From NCBI RefSeq assembly GCF_036227125.1, contig NZ_CP109435.1:6076001-6140000 (forward strand): a stretch of DNA of 64,000 bases, in the 5' to 3' direction. The translations under genes were made by a program, and so were the position numbers. Below are positions 7,578 through 15,824 of this stretch, piece after piece. The stretch is from Streptomyces sp. NBC_01485. GTDB lineage: Bacteria > Actinomycetota > Actinomycetes > Streptomycetales > Streptomycetaceae. The first letter of the stretch is position 1, and every line of letters starts with the position of its first letter. A model generated the notes under the pieces. That model saw only the letters and a program-made list of their open reading frames with translations, did not search any database and was not told where the DNA came from.

Positions 7578-8840
7578 ATGCCCACGAGGATCCTCCCGGC
7601 CGTCGGCGACGCGGACGCGGTCCGTTCCCTCACCACCCTGCTCAGCCAGCTCCCGGACGCCGAACCGCTCGCCCCGGTCACCGACTCCACCCAGCTCGTC
7701 GACACCCTCGCGCGGCAGGCCGCCGAGTCGGTCGACGAACTGCCCGAGGTCGTCGTCGTCCACGAACGCATCGGCCCCGTACCGGCGTTGGAGCTGGTCC
7801 GCGAGGTCGCCCTGCGCTTCCCGGCGGTCGGCGTCATCCTCGTCACCACCGACATCGGCCCCGGCCTCTTCGCCGCCGCCATGGACTCCGGCGCCCGCGG
7901 CCTGGTCACCCTGCCGCTGAGCTACGAGGATCTCGCCAACCGTGTCCAGGCCGTCGCCCAGTGGTCGGTCGGCGTACGACGCCATCTCGGGCACGGCGCC
8001 GACGTGTTCACCGGCGTCGGCGGCACCGTCGTCACCGTCAGCGGCGCGAAGGGAGGCGTCGGCGCGACCCTCACGGCCGTCCAACTCGCCCTCGCCGCCC
8101 AGGCGTCGGGCCACCCCACCGCGCTCGTCGACCTCGACCTCCAGGCCGGCGACGTCGCCTCCTACCTGGACGTCCAGTTCCGCCGCTCGGTCGTCGACCT
8201 CGCCGCCATCGCCGACATCTCGCCCCGCATCCTCGCCGAGGCCGTCTTCCGCCACGACACCGGCGTGGCCCTGCTGCTCGCCCCCGGCGAGGGCGAACGC
8301 GGCGAGGAGGTCACCGACCGCGCCGCCCGCCAGATCCTCAGCGCCCTGCGCTCCCGCTACGAGGTCGTCGTCGTCGACTGCGGCGCCCAGCTCAGCGGGG
8401 CCGGCGCGGCCGCCGTGGAGATGGCCGACCGCGCGCTGCTCGTCACCACCCCCGACGTCGTCGCCGTCCGCGGCGCCAAACGCACCGTCCGCATGTGGGA
8501 CCGGCTGCAGATCCGCAAGGCCGAGGAGACGACCGTCGTCGTCAACCGGCACAGCCGAGCCACGGAGATCCAGCCCCCGCTGATCCAGAAGATCACCGGC
8601 ACGGCCATCGCCGCGACCACGGTCCCCGCGAACTTCAAGGAACTCCAGGCCGCCGTGGACGCCGGCCGCGTCCACGCCCTCGACGGCAAGGGCACCGTCC
8701 GCCAGGCCCTGTGGGCGCTCGCCGGCGAACTGGGCCTGGTCAAGGCACCCGAGGGCGCGTTGGTACGCCGGGGCGGGGGACGGGCCCGGCCCCGGACCGG
8801 GGACCGGGGCGCGGTCGGGTTCCGGCGGCGGAAGGAGTAG
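7578..8840 (+). CDS. cpaE: CpaE/TadZ-like ParA-family ATPase
   Basis: A 420-residue protein with the two-part CpaE/TadZ layout: an N-terminal receiver-like domain (about 1-130, 'PEVVVVHERIGPVPALELVR') without a clear phospho-acceptor, then a MinD/ParA ATPase with deviant Walker A 'SGAKGGVGATLTA' at about 154-166 and 'TALVDLDLQAGDVASYLD'. The last 40 residues are basic and low in complexity. TadZ proteins place the pilus machine at a site in the cell, which fits its position between cpaB and the pseudopilin genes. The canonical K-G-G-x-G-K-[ST] ends in A-T here instead of K-T/S, so ATP hydrolysis may be altered, although the deviant first lysine is kept. Confidence 0.85.
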   Translation: MPTRILPAVGDADAVRSLTTLLSQLPDAEPLAPVTDSTQLVDTLARQAAESVDELPEVVVVHERIGPVPALELVREVALRFPAVGVILVTTDIGPGLFAAAMDSGARGLVTLPLSYEDLANRVQAVAQWSVGVRRHLGHGADVFTGVGGTVVTVSGAKGGVGATLTAVQLALAAQASGHPTALVDLDLQAGDVASYLDVQFRRSVVDLAAIADISPRILAEAVFRHDTGVALLLAPGEGERGEEVTDRAARQILSALRSRYEVVVVDCGAQLSGAGAAAVEMADRALLVTTPDVVAVRGAKRTVRMWDRLQIRKAEETTVVVNRHSRATEIQPPLIQKITGTAIAATTVPANFKELQAAVDAGRVHALDGKGTVRQALWALAGELGLVKAPEGALVRRGGGRARPRTGDRGAVGFRRRKE

Positions 8841-8843
8841 GGG

Positions 8844-9245
8844 GTGAGATGCGTGAGGGACGTGAAGCGGAGTCTCACGAAGGACCGGGGCCAGGTCACC
8901 ATCGAGTTCCTCGGCATGACACCGCTGATCATCGTGACGCTGGTGGTGGTGTGGCAGTTCGTCCTCGTGGGGTACACGTTCACGCTCGCGGGGAATGCTG
9001 CCGACGAGGCGGTGCGGGCGGGGACGGCGGTGCCTCCGGGGCAGCGGCCCGGGGTCTGCCAGCAGGCGGCCCTGGACAAACTGGGGGACGCGTGGAAGGG
9101 GAACGCCGAGGTGGAGTGCGGCGGCAGCGGCTATGTGACGGCCGACGTCACCCTCCACGTCCCTGTCCTCTTCCCGGGCCTCATCGACTTCCCGTTCCCG
9201 GTGCACGGCCACGCGGGCGCCGTAGAGGAAGAGGACGGCGGCTGA
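8844..9245 (+). CDS. TadE-like minor pseudopilin
   Basis: A 133-residue protein with GTG start. After a short basic leader comes 'RGQVTIEFLGMTPLIIVTLV', the TadE signature: a glycine followed four to five residues later by glutamate, then a long hydrophobic helix to about residue 45. The rest is extracytoplasmic with two cysteines ('GVCQQAALD', 'VECGGSG') that may pair. TadE-type proteins are processed by a prepilin peptidase and support Flp pilus assembly. It starts 3 bp after the cpaE-like gene. No prepilin peptidase gene (tadV) is visible in this window. Confidence 0.85.
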   Translation: MRCVRDVKRSLTKDRGQVTIEFLGMTPLIIVTLVVVWQFVLVGYTFTLAGNAADEAVRAGTAVPPGQRPGVCQQAALDKLGDAWKGNAEVECGGSGYVTADVTLHVPVLFPGLIDFPFPVHGHAGAVEEEDGG

Positions 9246-9246
9246 G

Positions 9247-9678
9247 ATGGTGCACGGAGCGCACGGAGCGCACGGAGCGCATGGAGCGCATGGGGCAGAC
9301 GGGGCGCACGGACACCGTCGACGGAACCGGGACCGGAACCGCGACCGCGACCGGGGCCAAGTCGCCCTGGAGTACCTGGGGTTCCTGCCGCTCCTCCTCC
9401 TCGTCGCCCTGGCCGCCGTACAGCTCGGCCTGATCGCGTACGCGGCGCAGCAGGCGGGGACGGCGGCCCGGACGGGGGCGCGTAGCGCGGCGCTGCGCGA
9501 GGACTACCAGGGAGACTGCCAACGGGCGGCGAGCAGTTGGCTGAACGCGAGTTGCGAACCCGCGTACGTCGGCGACGACGTCCGGGTCACCTCCACCGTC
9601 ACCATCCCGTCCGTCATCCCCGGCATCGGCACCTTCGGCACGGCCCACAAGACGGCCACCATGCCGCTCGACCACTGA
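9247..9678 (+). CDS. TadE/TadF-like pseudopilin with repetitive N-terminus
   Basis: A 143-residue protein. The first 37 residues are low complexity (HGA triplets, then RNRD repeats) and come from 9-bp tandem DNA repeats. The conserved part starts at 'RGQVALEYLGFLPLLLLVAL', again glycine, glutamate, then a hydrophobic helix. The outer part has a cysteine pair ('GDCQRAASSWLNASCEP') and ends 'TVTIPSVIPGIGTFGTAHKT'. The role matches the previous gene. The repetitive leader is unlike any prepilin leader I know, and the start could be further in, although no later start codon precedes the signature. Confidence 0.8.
   Translation: MVHGAHGAHGAHGAHGADGAHGHRRRNRDRNRDRDRGQVALEYLGFLPLLLLVALAAVQLGLIAYAAQQAGTAARTGARSAALREDYQGDCQRAASSWLNASCEPAYVGDDVRVTSTVTIPSVIPGIGTFGTAHKTATMPLDH
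9252..9314 (+). repeat. 9-bp tandem repeat in the start of the second pseudopilin gene
   Basis: Seven copies of a 9-bp unit with consensus GCGCACGGA (phase chosen from gcacggagc at 9252), the last copies diverged. It encodes HGA repeats at the protein start. The number of copies can change without a frameshift. Confidence 0.85.
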
Positions 9679-9732
9679 AGTCCACGCAGTCCATGCAGTC
9701 CATGCAGTCCACGCAGTCCATGAAGTCCATGA
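9679..9732 (+). repeat. 9-bp tandem repeat between pseudopilin stop and tadA ribosome binding site
   Basis: Six copies of AGTCCAYGM begin immediately after the stop codon at 9676-9678 and end exactly at the GGAGG (9733-9737) that serves the tadA start at 9746. The repeats therefore fill the whole gap and form the untranslated spacer. Confidence 0.9.
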
Positions 9733-9745
9733 GGAGGAACCGGAG

Positions 9746-11083
9746 ATGAGCCTGCGGGCACGCATCACCTCCCCCGAGGAGAACGGCGGCCGGGGCGAGG
9801 ACGGCCACATGGTCTCCTCCTACCGGACCAAACTGCTGGAGGAGATCGACCTCGCCGAGATGAGTTCGCTCGCGGCGGCCGAGCGCCGGGCGCGGCTGGA
9901 ACGGGTGCTGGGGCACATCATCAGCCGCGAGGGCCCCGTGCTGTCGACGGTGGAGCGCTCGCAGTTGATCCGCCGCGTCGTCGACGAGGCGCTGGGCCTC
10001 GGCATCCTGGAACCGCTGCTCGAAGACGCGTCGATCACCGAGATCATGGTGAACGGCCCCGACACGATCTTCGTCGAGCGGGGCGGCAGGGTGGAGCAAC
10101 TCCCGCTGCGCTTCGCGTCGAACGACCAGTTGATGCAGACCATCGAACGCATCGTCTCGACGGTCAACCGCCGCGTCGACGAGACGAACCCGATGGTCGA
10201 CGCCCGGCTTCCGTCGGGTGAGCGCGTCAACGTGATCATCCCGCCCCTGTCGCTCACCGGCCCCATCCTCACCATCCGCCGCTTCCCGCGCTCCTTCACC
10301 CTGCACGAGCTGATGGGCTTCGGCTCGCTGGACGAGCAGATGCTGTACCTGCTGGCGGGCCTGGTGCAGGCGAAGTTCAACGTGATCGTCTCGGGCGCGA
10401 CCGGCACCGGCAAGACGACGCTCCTCAACGCCCTCTCCGGCCTGATCCCGGAAGGCGAACGCATCATCACCATCGAGGACTCGGCGGAACTCCAGCTCCA
10501 GCAGTCCCACGTGATCCGCCTGGAGTCCCGGCCCCCGAACGTGGAGGGCAACGGCCGCATCACCATCCGGGACCTGGTCCGCAACTCCCTGCGGATGCGC
10601 CCCGACCGGATCGTGGTCGGCGAGGTCCGCGGCGGCGAGTCGCTCGACATGCTCCAGGCCATGTCGACCGGCCACGACGGCTCCCTCGCCACGGTCCACG
10701 CCAACAGCGCCGAGGACGCCCTGATGCGCCTGCAGACCCTCGCCTCGATGTCGGACGTCGAGATCCCCTTCGTCGCCCTGCACGACCAGATCAACAGCGC
10801 CGTGGACGTCGTCGTCCAGCTCACCCGCTTCGCCGACGGCGCCCGCCGCATCACCGAGATCGCCCTGCTCGACAGCCACGGCGGCGAGCCGTACCGGCTG
10901 GCGACGATCGCCCGCTTCAACGCCCGGCCGATGACCGCCGACGGCCGTATCCACGGCGTCTTCGAGTACTTCCCCCTGCCGCGCCGCACCGCCGACCGGC
11001 TCTACATGGCGAGCCAGCCGATACCGCAGGCGTTCGGGGTGGCGCGCGACGCACTCGAACTGACGACAAGGGAAGCCCGGTAG
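9746..11083 (+). CDS. tadA: TadA/CpaF secretion ATPase of the Flp pilus
   Basis: A 445-residue cytoplasmic AAA-type ATPase of the type II/IV secretion family (VirB11/CpaF branch) that powers pilus assembly. It shows the N-terminal CpaF domain ('LGLGILEPLLEDASITEIMV'), Walker A 'SGATGTGKTTLLNAL' at about 215-229, an Asp box ('ITIEDSAELQL'), Walker B 'RPDRIVVGEVRGGE' at about 286-299 and the His box 'STGHDGSLATVHANS'. The length is normal. The start is set by GGAGG 8 bp upstream. It is followed after 5 bp by tadB. Confidence 0.95.
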   Translation: MSLRARITSPEENGGRGEDGHMVSSYRTKLLEEIDLAEMSSLAAAERRARLERVLGHIISREGPVLSTVERSQLIRRVVDEALGLGILEPLLEDASITEIMVNGPDTIFVERGGRVEQLPLRFASNDQLMQTIERIVSTVNRRVDETNPMVDARLPSGERVNVIIPPLSLTGPILTIRRFPRSFTLHELMGFGSLDEQMLYLLAGLVQAKFNVIVSGATGTGKTTLLNALSGLIPEGERIITIEDSAELQLQQSHVIRLESRPPNVEGNGRITIRDLVRNSLRMRPDRIVVGEVRGGESLDMLQAMSTGHDGSLATVHANSAEDALMRLQTLASMSDVEIPFVALHDQINSAVDVVVQLTRFADGARRITEIALLDSHGGEPYRLATIARFNARPMTADGRIHGVFEYFPLPRRTADRLYMASQPIPQAFGVARDALELTTREAR

Positions 11084-11088
11084 CAGTC

Positions 11089-12033
11089 ATGGACCTCGAC
11101 GAGCTCATCACCCTCACCACCGGCGTGGCCCTGCTGACCTGCACCCTGGCCGTCGCCGGCCTGCACTCCTACGCCAGGGGCCGGGCCCAGCGCGCGGAAC
11201 TGGTGGAACGGCTCTCCTACACCGGCCAGCTCCCCGGCACCGGCCGCCGGCGCCACTTCCGCGCCCTGGACCGCCGGCTGCGCCGTACGACGACCGGCCG
11301 CAGGCTGGAACTGAAACTGGCGGCGACCGGACTGGACGTGACGCCGGGCGAGTTCCTCGTCTCCATGCTGGCGGCGGTGGCCGGCCTGTGGATGGTCGGC
11401 GAGGCCACCCTGGCCCCCTTCTTCGGCCCGATCGCCGGCCTGCTGGGCGTCTGGGCGGCCTGGCAGTTCCTCAACTGGCAACGCCAGAAACGCATCGAGA
11501 GGTTCATCAACCAACTCCCCGAACTGGCCCGCATCCTGGCCAACGCCACCCACGCGGGCCTGGCGCTGCGCACCGCGGTCGGCATGGCGGCGGAGGAGCT
11601 GGAGGCCCCGGCGGGCGAGGAACTGGCCAAGGTCGCCAACCAGTTGGCGGTCGGCCACTCCATGGACGACGCCCTGGGCGAACTCGCCGACCGCCTCCCC
11701 TCCCGCGAACTCGTCGTCCTCGTCACCACGTTGGTCCTGTCCAACCGGGCCGGCGGCCAAGTCGTCGGCGCCCTGCGGAACTTGACGGAGACTTTGGAGG
11801 AACGCAAGGAGACGCGACGCGAGGTGCGGACACAGTTGTCCCAGGTGAACATGACCTCGTACGCCGTACCGGCGCTGGGGGTCGGGGCGTTGTTCCTCAT
11901 GAACAGCGTCGAGGGCGGCACGCTGGACCGGATGACGGGCTCGACCGTCGGCCAGGCCTGCGTGATCATCGCGTTCGGCCTCTACGCGGTCGGTTTCGTC
12001 CTCATCCGCCGCATGTCCCGTATCGACGTCTGA
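11089..12033 (+). CDS. tadB: TadB inner-membrane platform protein
   Basis: A 314-residue protein of the type II secretion F family. It has an N-terminal membrane helix (about 5-25), a pair of helices in the middle ('GEFLVSMLAAVAGLWMVGEA', 'GPIAGLLGVWAAWQFL'), the T2SSF domain ('FINQLPELARILANATHAGL', 'SMDDALGELADRLPSRELVV') and two C-terminal helices. With TadC it forms the membrane platform turned by TadA. The first residues 'MDLDELITLTTGVALLT' follow the tadA stop by 5 bp. Confidence 0.92.
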   Translation: MDLDELITLTTGVALLTCTLAVAGLHSYARGRAQRAELVERLSYTGQLPGTGRRRHFRALDRRLRRTTTGRRLELKLAATGLDVTPGEFLVSMLAAVAGLWMVGEATLAPFFGPIAGLLGVWAAWQFLNWQRQKRIERFINQLPELARILANATHAGLALRTAVGMAAEELEAPAGEELAKVANQLAVGHSMDDALGELADRLPSRELVVLVTTLVLSNRAGGQVVGALRNLTETLEERKETRREVRTQLSQVNMTSYAVPALGVGALFLMNSVEGGTLDRMTGSTVGQACVIIAFGLYAVGFVLIRRMSRIDV

Positions 12034-12052
12034 GCAGGAGGTGACGCAGGGG

Positions 12053-12940
12053 ATGGAACTGCTGCTCGCACTCGCCGTGGGGCTCAGCGTCTGGGGCATG
12101 TTCGCCGGCCTCCGCATGTACCGGGCCGACGTGAAACTGCCCAGCGACCTCGCGCTCGCCCTGGAGGTCGGGGCGACCCGCACCAGCGCCGTGGGCTCGG
12201 TCATCGACCGCCTCGGCATGCGGTACGCCCCCGCCGTCCTGCGGCTGATGGGCCCCAAGCAGGTCACCCGCTACCGCCGCAGGATCGACCTCGCGGGCAA
12301 CCCGGGCGGCCTGACCATCGACCGGTACGCGGCCCGGCGCGCGGTCTACGGCGGGACCGGCGCCCTCGGCGCGTTCGCCGCGCTGCTCCAGGGCAGCTTC
12401 TTCATCGCGCTCCTCATGCTCGCGTTCGGCGCGTTCTGGTCCGAGGTCGGCATCTGGTCCGCGATCCGGGTCCGCAAGGACGCCATCGAACGGACCCTGC
12501 CGGACTTCCTCGACGTCCTCGCCGTCGTCGTGAGCGCGGGCCTCGGCTTCCGCCAGGCCCTCGACCGGGTCGCGTCCCGGTACGAGGGCCCGTGGGCGGA
12601 CGAGATCCGGATCACCCTGCGTCAGATGGACCTCGGCGTGAGCCGCCGCGAGGCCTTCCAGGAACTGCGCCGCCGCAACGACTCCGAGCAGGTCGCCATG
12701 TTCGTCACCGCGCTCCAGCAGGGCGAGGAGCTGGGCGCGCCGATCGTCGACACGCTCGTCGCCATCGCCAAGGACATGCGCCGCACGGACGCGCAGAACG
12801 CCCGCCGCAAGGCGGCCCGCGCGGTCCCCAAGGCCACGCTGATGATCACGACGTTCATGGTCCCGGCCACGATGCTCCTCCTCGGCGCAGGCATGCTCCT
12901 CGGCTCCGGCACCGACTTCAGCTCGATCACGGGCGACTAG
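12053..12940 (+). CDS. tadC: TadC inner-membrane platform protein
   Basis: About 295 residues from 'MELLLALAVGLSVWGMFAGL'. I prefer this ATG to the GTG 12 bp upstream because GGAGG (12037-12041) overlaps that GTG. It is the second T2SSF-family protein, with helix pairs at about 1-20, 100-145 and 265-295 and the platform domain in between ('TLPDFLDVLAVVVSAGLGFR', 'GVSRREAFQELRRRNDSEQV'). It partners with TadB. The stop is 17 bp before the histidine kinase start. Confidence 0.9.
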   Translation: MELLLALAVGLSVWGMFAGLRMYRADVKLPSDLALALEVGATRTSAVGSVIDRLGMRYAPAVLRLMGPKQVTRYRRRIDLAGNPGGLTIDRYAARRAVYGGTGALGAFAALLQGSFFIALLMLAFGAFWSEVGIWSAIRVRKDAIERTLPDFLDVLAVVVSAGLGFRQALDRVASRYEGPWADEIRITLRQMDLGVSRREAFQELRRRNDSEQVAMFVTALQQGEELGAPIVDTLVAIAKDMRRTDAQNARRKAARAVPKATLMITTFMVPATMLLLGAGMLLGSGTDFSSITGD

Positions 12941-12957
12941 GGCCAGGACGGACGGTC

Positions 12958-14601
12958 ATGACGATCACCACGGAAACCCGCCCGGGCCGCCGGCGCCGCC
13001 GCTACCGCCGCGGCGACGGCAGCGAGACCGACGGTCAGGCGGTCGACGACCGGGTGACCGACCGCCGGGTGACTCGCGGCGGGGCGGCCGAGGGCCCGGT
13101 GACCGAGGGCCGGGCAGCCGACGGCCAGGCAGACGAGGGCTGGGCGACGGACGGCCGGGTGACCGATGGTCGGGCGGCCTACGCTCCGGCAGCCGGCGGC
13201 TGGGCGACTGACGGCAGGCCCGCCGCGGGCCGGGCCGCCGGCGGCCAGGCAGACGAGGGCTGGGCGACCGACAGCCCGGCAACCGTGGGCGGAGCCCCCC
13301 TCTCCCTCCAGGTCAACGCCCTCCAGGCGATGTGCCGGCAGGTCTTCGGTTTCCGGCTGGCCATGATCGCCGTCGCCGCGCCCGCCGCCCTCCTCAACGC
13401 CGCCCCGGGCATGAGCGTCCGCCTGGTGGGCGCGGCCGTGGTCGTCACCTTCATGGGCTCGTACGTCCTCTTCCGCGACTGGGAACGGTTCGGCCCCCTC
13501 CTCCTGCGCCACCCCTCCCTCCTGGCCGCGGACACCCTGTTCGGCACCCTGCTGCTGATCTCGGCCGGCCCGGACACCACGCTCGCCTACGTCAGCGTCT
13601 GCACCCCGCTCCTCGCCGGCATCGTCTACGGCTGGCGGGGCGCCGCCTGCTTCGCCTCCCTCCAGTCGCTGATCCTGCTGCTGGTGCACGCGACCCTCGT
13701 GCACGAGTCGGGGGCGGGGCCGGCCGAACGGCTGCTGCTGCCGGGTTTCTGCGTGATCACCGGCGCGGTCGGCTCGGCCCTGCGTCAGCTCATGCTCCGC
13801 TTCGGCACGGCCACCCAGGCCCTGACCACCGTCAAGGCCCGGCTGGCCGTCACCGAGGCGGTCGCCGCCGAACGCGCCAGGCTGGCCCGCGAGATGCACG
13901 ACTCGGTGGCCAAGACCCTGCACGGCGTGGCCCTCGCGGCGGACGCCCTGGCCCAGTCGGCGGGCGCACCCGGCATGGACCCGGCCCGGGTACGGCAACA
14001 CGCCGAACTGGTCGCCCGCGCCGCGCGCCGCGCCGCCGCCGAGTCCCGCGAACTCCTCACCGACCTGCGCCGCGATCCGGACCCGGCCCCCGGCACCGAC
14101 TTCCTGCCCGAACTCGCCTCCACCGCCCACGACTTCACGCAACGCACCGGCCTGCCGGTCACCACCTACGACCGCCCCCTCGGCGAGGGGGCACCGTTCT
14201 CCGTCCCGCCCGCCGTGGCCCGCCAGCTCCTCACCATCACCTCGGAGGCCCTGGAGAACGCCCACCGCCACGCGGCCCCGACCCACGTCGAGTTACGCGC
14301 TGCCATGACCGGCGGACTCCTCACCCTCAGCGTCCGCGACGACGGCCGCGGCCTCCCGCCCGGCACCACCCTCGAACAACTCCGCCGCACCGGCCACTTC
14401 GGCCTGGTCGGCATGGTGGAGCGAGCCGCCTCCATCGGCGCCCGCATCCACATCGGCCCCAGTCCCGGCCCCGGCCCCGACGCCCAGGGCACCGAGGTGC
14501 GAGTGGAACTCCCGCTGGCCGCGCTCACCACCTCAACCCTGCCGACCCCGCCCACGACCACGACTCCGTACCCCGCCCCGCCCCGAGAGGAGGCCGCCTG
14601 A
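12958..14601 (+). CDS. NarL-type sensor histidine kinase in the Tad operon
   Basis: A 547-residue membrane kinase. Residues 1-110 are a repetitive cytoplasmic leader built from 'TDGR', 'ADGQADEGW' and similar units. Residues 125-275 hold about five or six membrane helices ('MIAVAAPAALLNAA', 'VVVTFMGSYVLF', 'AGIVYGWRGAACFASL'). A HisKA_3 dimerisation domain has the phospho-acceptor histidine in 'LAREMHDSVAKTLHGVAL' (about His313). A HATPase domain has the N box 'ALENAHRHA' and G boxes 'DDGRGLPPG' and 'GHFGLVGM'. It overlaps the response regulator gene (TGATG), so the pair is translationally coupled. Its place inside the pilus operon suggests it controls pilus expression. The signal is unknown. 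Confidence 0.92.
   Translation: MTITTETRPGRRRRRYRRGDGSETDGQAVDDRVTDRRVTRGGAAEGPVTEGRAADGQADEGWATDGRVTDGRAAYAPAAGGWATDGRPAAGRAAGGQADEGWATDSPATVGGAPLSLQVNALQAMCRQVFGFRLAMIAVAAPAALLNAAPGMSVRLVGAAVVVTFMGSYVLFRDWERFGPLLLRHPSLLAADTLFGTLLLISAGPDTTLAYVSVCTPLLAGIVYGWRGAACFASLQSLILLLVHATLVHESGAGPAERLLLPGFCVITGAVGSALRQLMLRFGTATQALTTVKARLAVTEAVAAERARLAREMHDSVAKTLHGVALAADALAQSAGAPGMDPARVRQHAELVARAARRAAAESRELLTDLRRDPDPAPGTDFLPELASTAHDFTQRTGLPVTTYDRPLGEGAPFSVPPAVARQLLTITSEALENAHRHAAPTHVELRAAMTGGLLTLSVRDDGRGLPPGTTLEQLRRTGHFGLVGMVERAASIGARIHIGPSPGPGPDAQGTEVRVELPLAALTTSTLPTPPTTTTPYPAPPREEAA
13040..13275 (+). repeat. Low-complexity coding repeat (about 15-bp period) in the kinase leader
   Basis: Five-residue units such as ATDGR, VTDGR, AAGGQ and ADEGW recur, with two longer identical blocks ('AAGGQADEGWATD'-like at about 13125-13150 and 13235-13270). 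The DNA is an imperfect 15-bp minisatellite that keeps the reading frame. Confidence 0.7.
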
Positions 14602-15479
14602 TGCCGGACCGACCGCTCCACCCTCACGCCGATCCCCACCCCCACCCCCACCCCCACCCCCACCCCCACCCCCACCCCCACCCCCACCCCCACCCCCACC
14701 CCCACCCCCACCCCGACGCCGTGCAGCCGCTGTTCCCCCCGCCGCCCCGGCCCGCCCCCGTGCGCGTGATCGTGGCCGACGACAACCCGGTCGTCCGCGC
14801 GGGCCTGACCGCCCTCCTCTCCGGCCGCGAGGACACGACGGTCGTCGCGGAGGCGGCGGACGGCCGCGAGGCCTACGAGTCCGCCCTCCGCCACCGCCCC
14901 GACGTCGTCCTCCTGGACGTCCGCATGCCCGGCGTGGACGGCCTCGCCGCCCTTCCCCACCTCGCGCGGATCGCCCGCGTCGTGATGCTGACGTACAGCC
15001 ACGAGGCCGAGATCGTCCAGGCGGCGCTGCGCGGCGGGGCGGGGGGCTATCTGGTGCACGGGGAGTTCACCGTGGAGGAACTGGTGTCGGCGGTGCGGGA
15101 CGTCACACGGGGCCGCGCCCACTTCACCCCCACGGCGGCGACGGCAGTACTGGCACACCTCCAATCCGATGCGACTGCACACGTCAAAGCGGACTCAACT
15201 CGCCTATTTTCCCCGACTTCCACGGAACGGCTTTCGCAGTTGCAATCAACTGTGGGACAGTCGACGTCGGTAGGCAGGGCGAAGTTCCCACTCAGCGCGA
15301 GGGAGGCGGAGATCATGGACCTCATCGCGTCGGGCATGAACAACCAGCAGATCGCCGCCACCTGCTTCATCAGCGAGAAGACGGTCAAGAACCACATCAA
15401 CCGCATCTTCGCCAAGCTGCACAGCACCACCCGCTCCGAGGCCACGGCCAAGTGGCTGGGAACGGCGGTGACTTCATGA
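14601..15479 (+). CDS. NarL/LuxR-type response regulator with poly(His-Pro) leader
   Basis: A 292-residue protein. Residues 12-38 are a proline followed by 13 uninterrupted His-Pro dipeptides. A normal receiver domain follows ('VIVADDNPVVRAGLTALL', phospho-acceptor Asp in 'VVLLDVRMPGVDG' at about 106, 'VVMLTYSHEAEIVQAALRGG'). After a variable linker (about 175-225) comes a GerE/LuxR helix-turn-helix ('LSAREAEIMDLIASGMNNQQ', 'ISEKTVKNHINRIFAKL'). It is the cognate partner of the overlapping kinase gene. The His-Pro leader could bind metal ions. No known family feature explains it. Confidence 0.92.
   Translation: MPDRPLHPHADPHPHPHPHPHPHPHPHPHPHPHPHPHPDAVQPLFPPPPRPAPVRVIVADDNPVVRAGLTALLSGREDTTVVAEAADGREAYESALRHRPDVVLLDVRMPGVDGLAALPHLARIARVVMLTYSHEAEIVQAALRGGAGGYLVHGEFTVEELVSAVRDVTRGRAHFTPTAATAVLAHLQSDATAHVKADSTRLFSPTSTERLSQLQSTVGQSTSVGRAKFPLSAREAEIMDLIASGMNNQQIAATCFISEKTVKNHINRIFAKLHSTTRSEATAKWLGTAVTS
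14634..14714 (+). repeat. Hexanucleotide microsatellite (CACCCC)n in the regulator gene
   Basis: An uninterrupted 81-bp run of alternating CCC and CAC codons encodes P(HP)13. A 6-bp unit changes length without losing frame, so the leader is probably variable between strains. Confidence 0.95.
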
Positions 15480-15587
15480 GACCCCGCCGTACCTCCGACT
15501 GGGCCCGCCATTGGGCCCGGGGACCCTTCTCCGAGACGGCCGTCCGGCCATACGGTGCCGGTGACGCCACCGATGGAGAGGAACGCC

Positions 15588-15824
15588 ATGAGCGACCTGC
15601 TGCTGAAGACCGCCGTCGCGGCCAAGGTCCGGGTGAGCGGCTGGACGAACACGACGGCACGCGCCGTACGCCGCCGCGCCGCAGGCGACAAGGGGCAGAC
15701 CGCGGTCGAGTACCTGGGCATCATCGCGGTCGTGGTGGCGATCGTCGTCCTCATCGCGAACACGAACCTGGGACAGACGATCGTCGACAAGCTCAGGGCC
15801 CAGATCACCAAGGTGGCTCCCTGA
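15588..15824 (+). CDS. flp: Flp-type major pilin
   Basis: A 78-residue protein from 'MSDLLLKTAVAAKVRVSGW'; an ATG 33 bp upstream is less likely because GGAGAGG sits just before this one. It has a basic leader ending 'RRRAAGDKG', then the class IVb prepilin cleavage pattern G/Q-T-A-V-E-Y with glutamate and tyrosine at +5/+6, and a hydrophobic helix ('LGIIAVVVAIVVLIANTNLG'). This is the structural subunit of the pilus. It lies downstream of the regulators, whereas in many tad loci it comes first. Its stop overlaps the next gene's probable CTG start. Confidence 0.9.
   Translation: MSDLLLKTAVAAKVRVSGWTNTTARAVRRRAAGDKGQTAVEYLGIIAVVVAIVVLIANTNLGQTIVDKLRAQITKVAP

Noticed and set aside
8844..9678. 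Type II secretion pseudopilins instead of Tad proteins
   Set aside because: The neighbouring cpaB, cpaE-like, tadA/B/C and Flp pilin genes and the TadE-type signature favour the Tad system.
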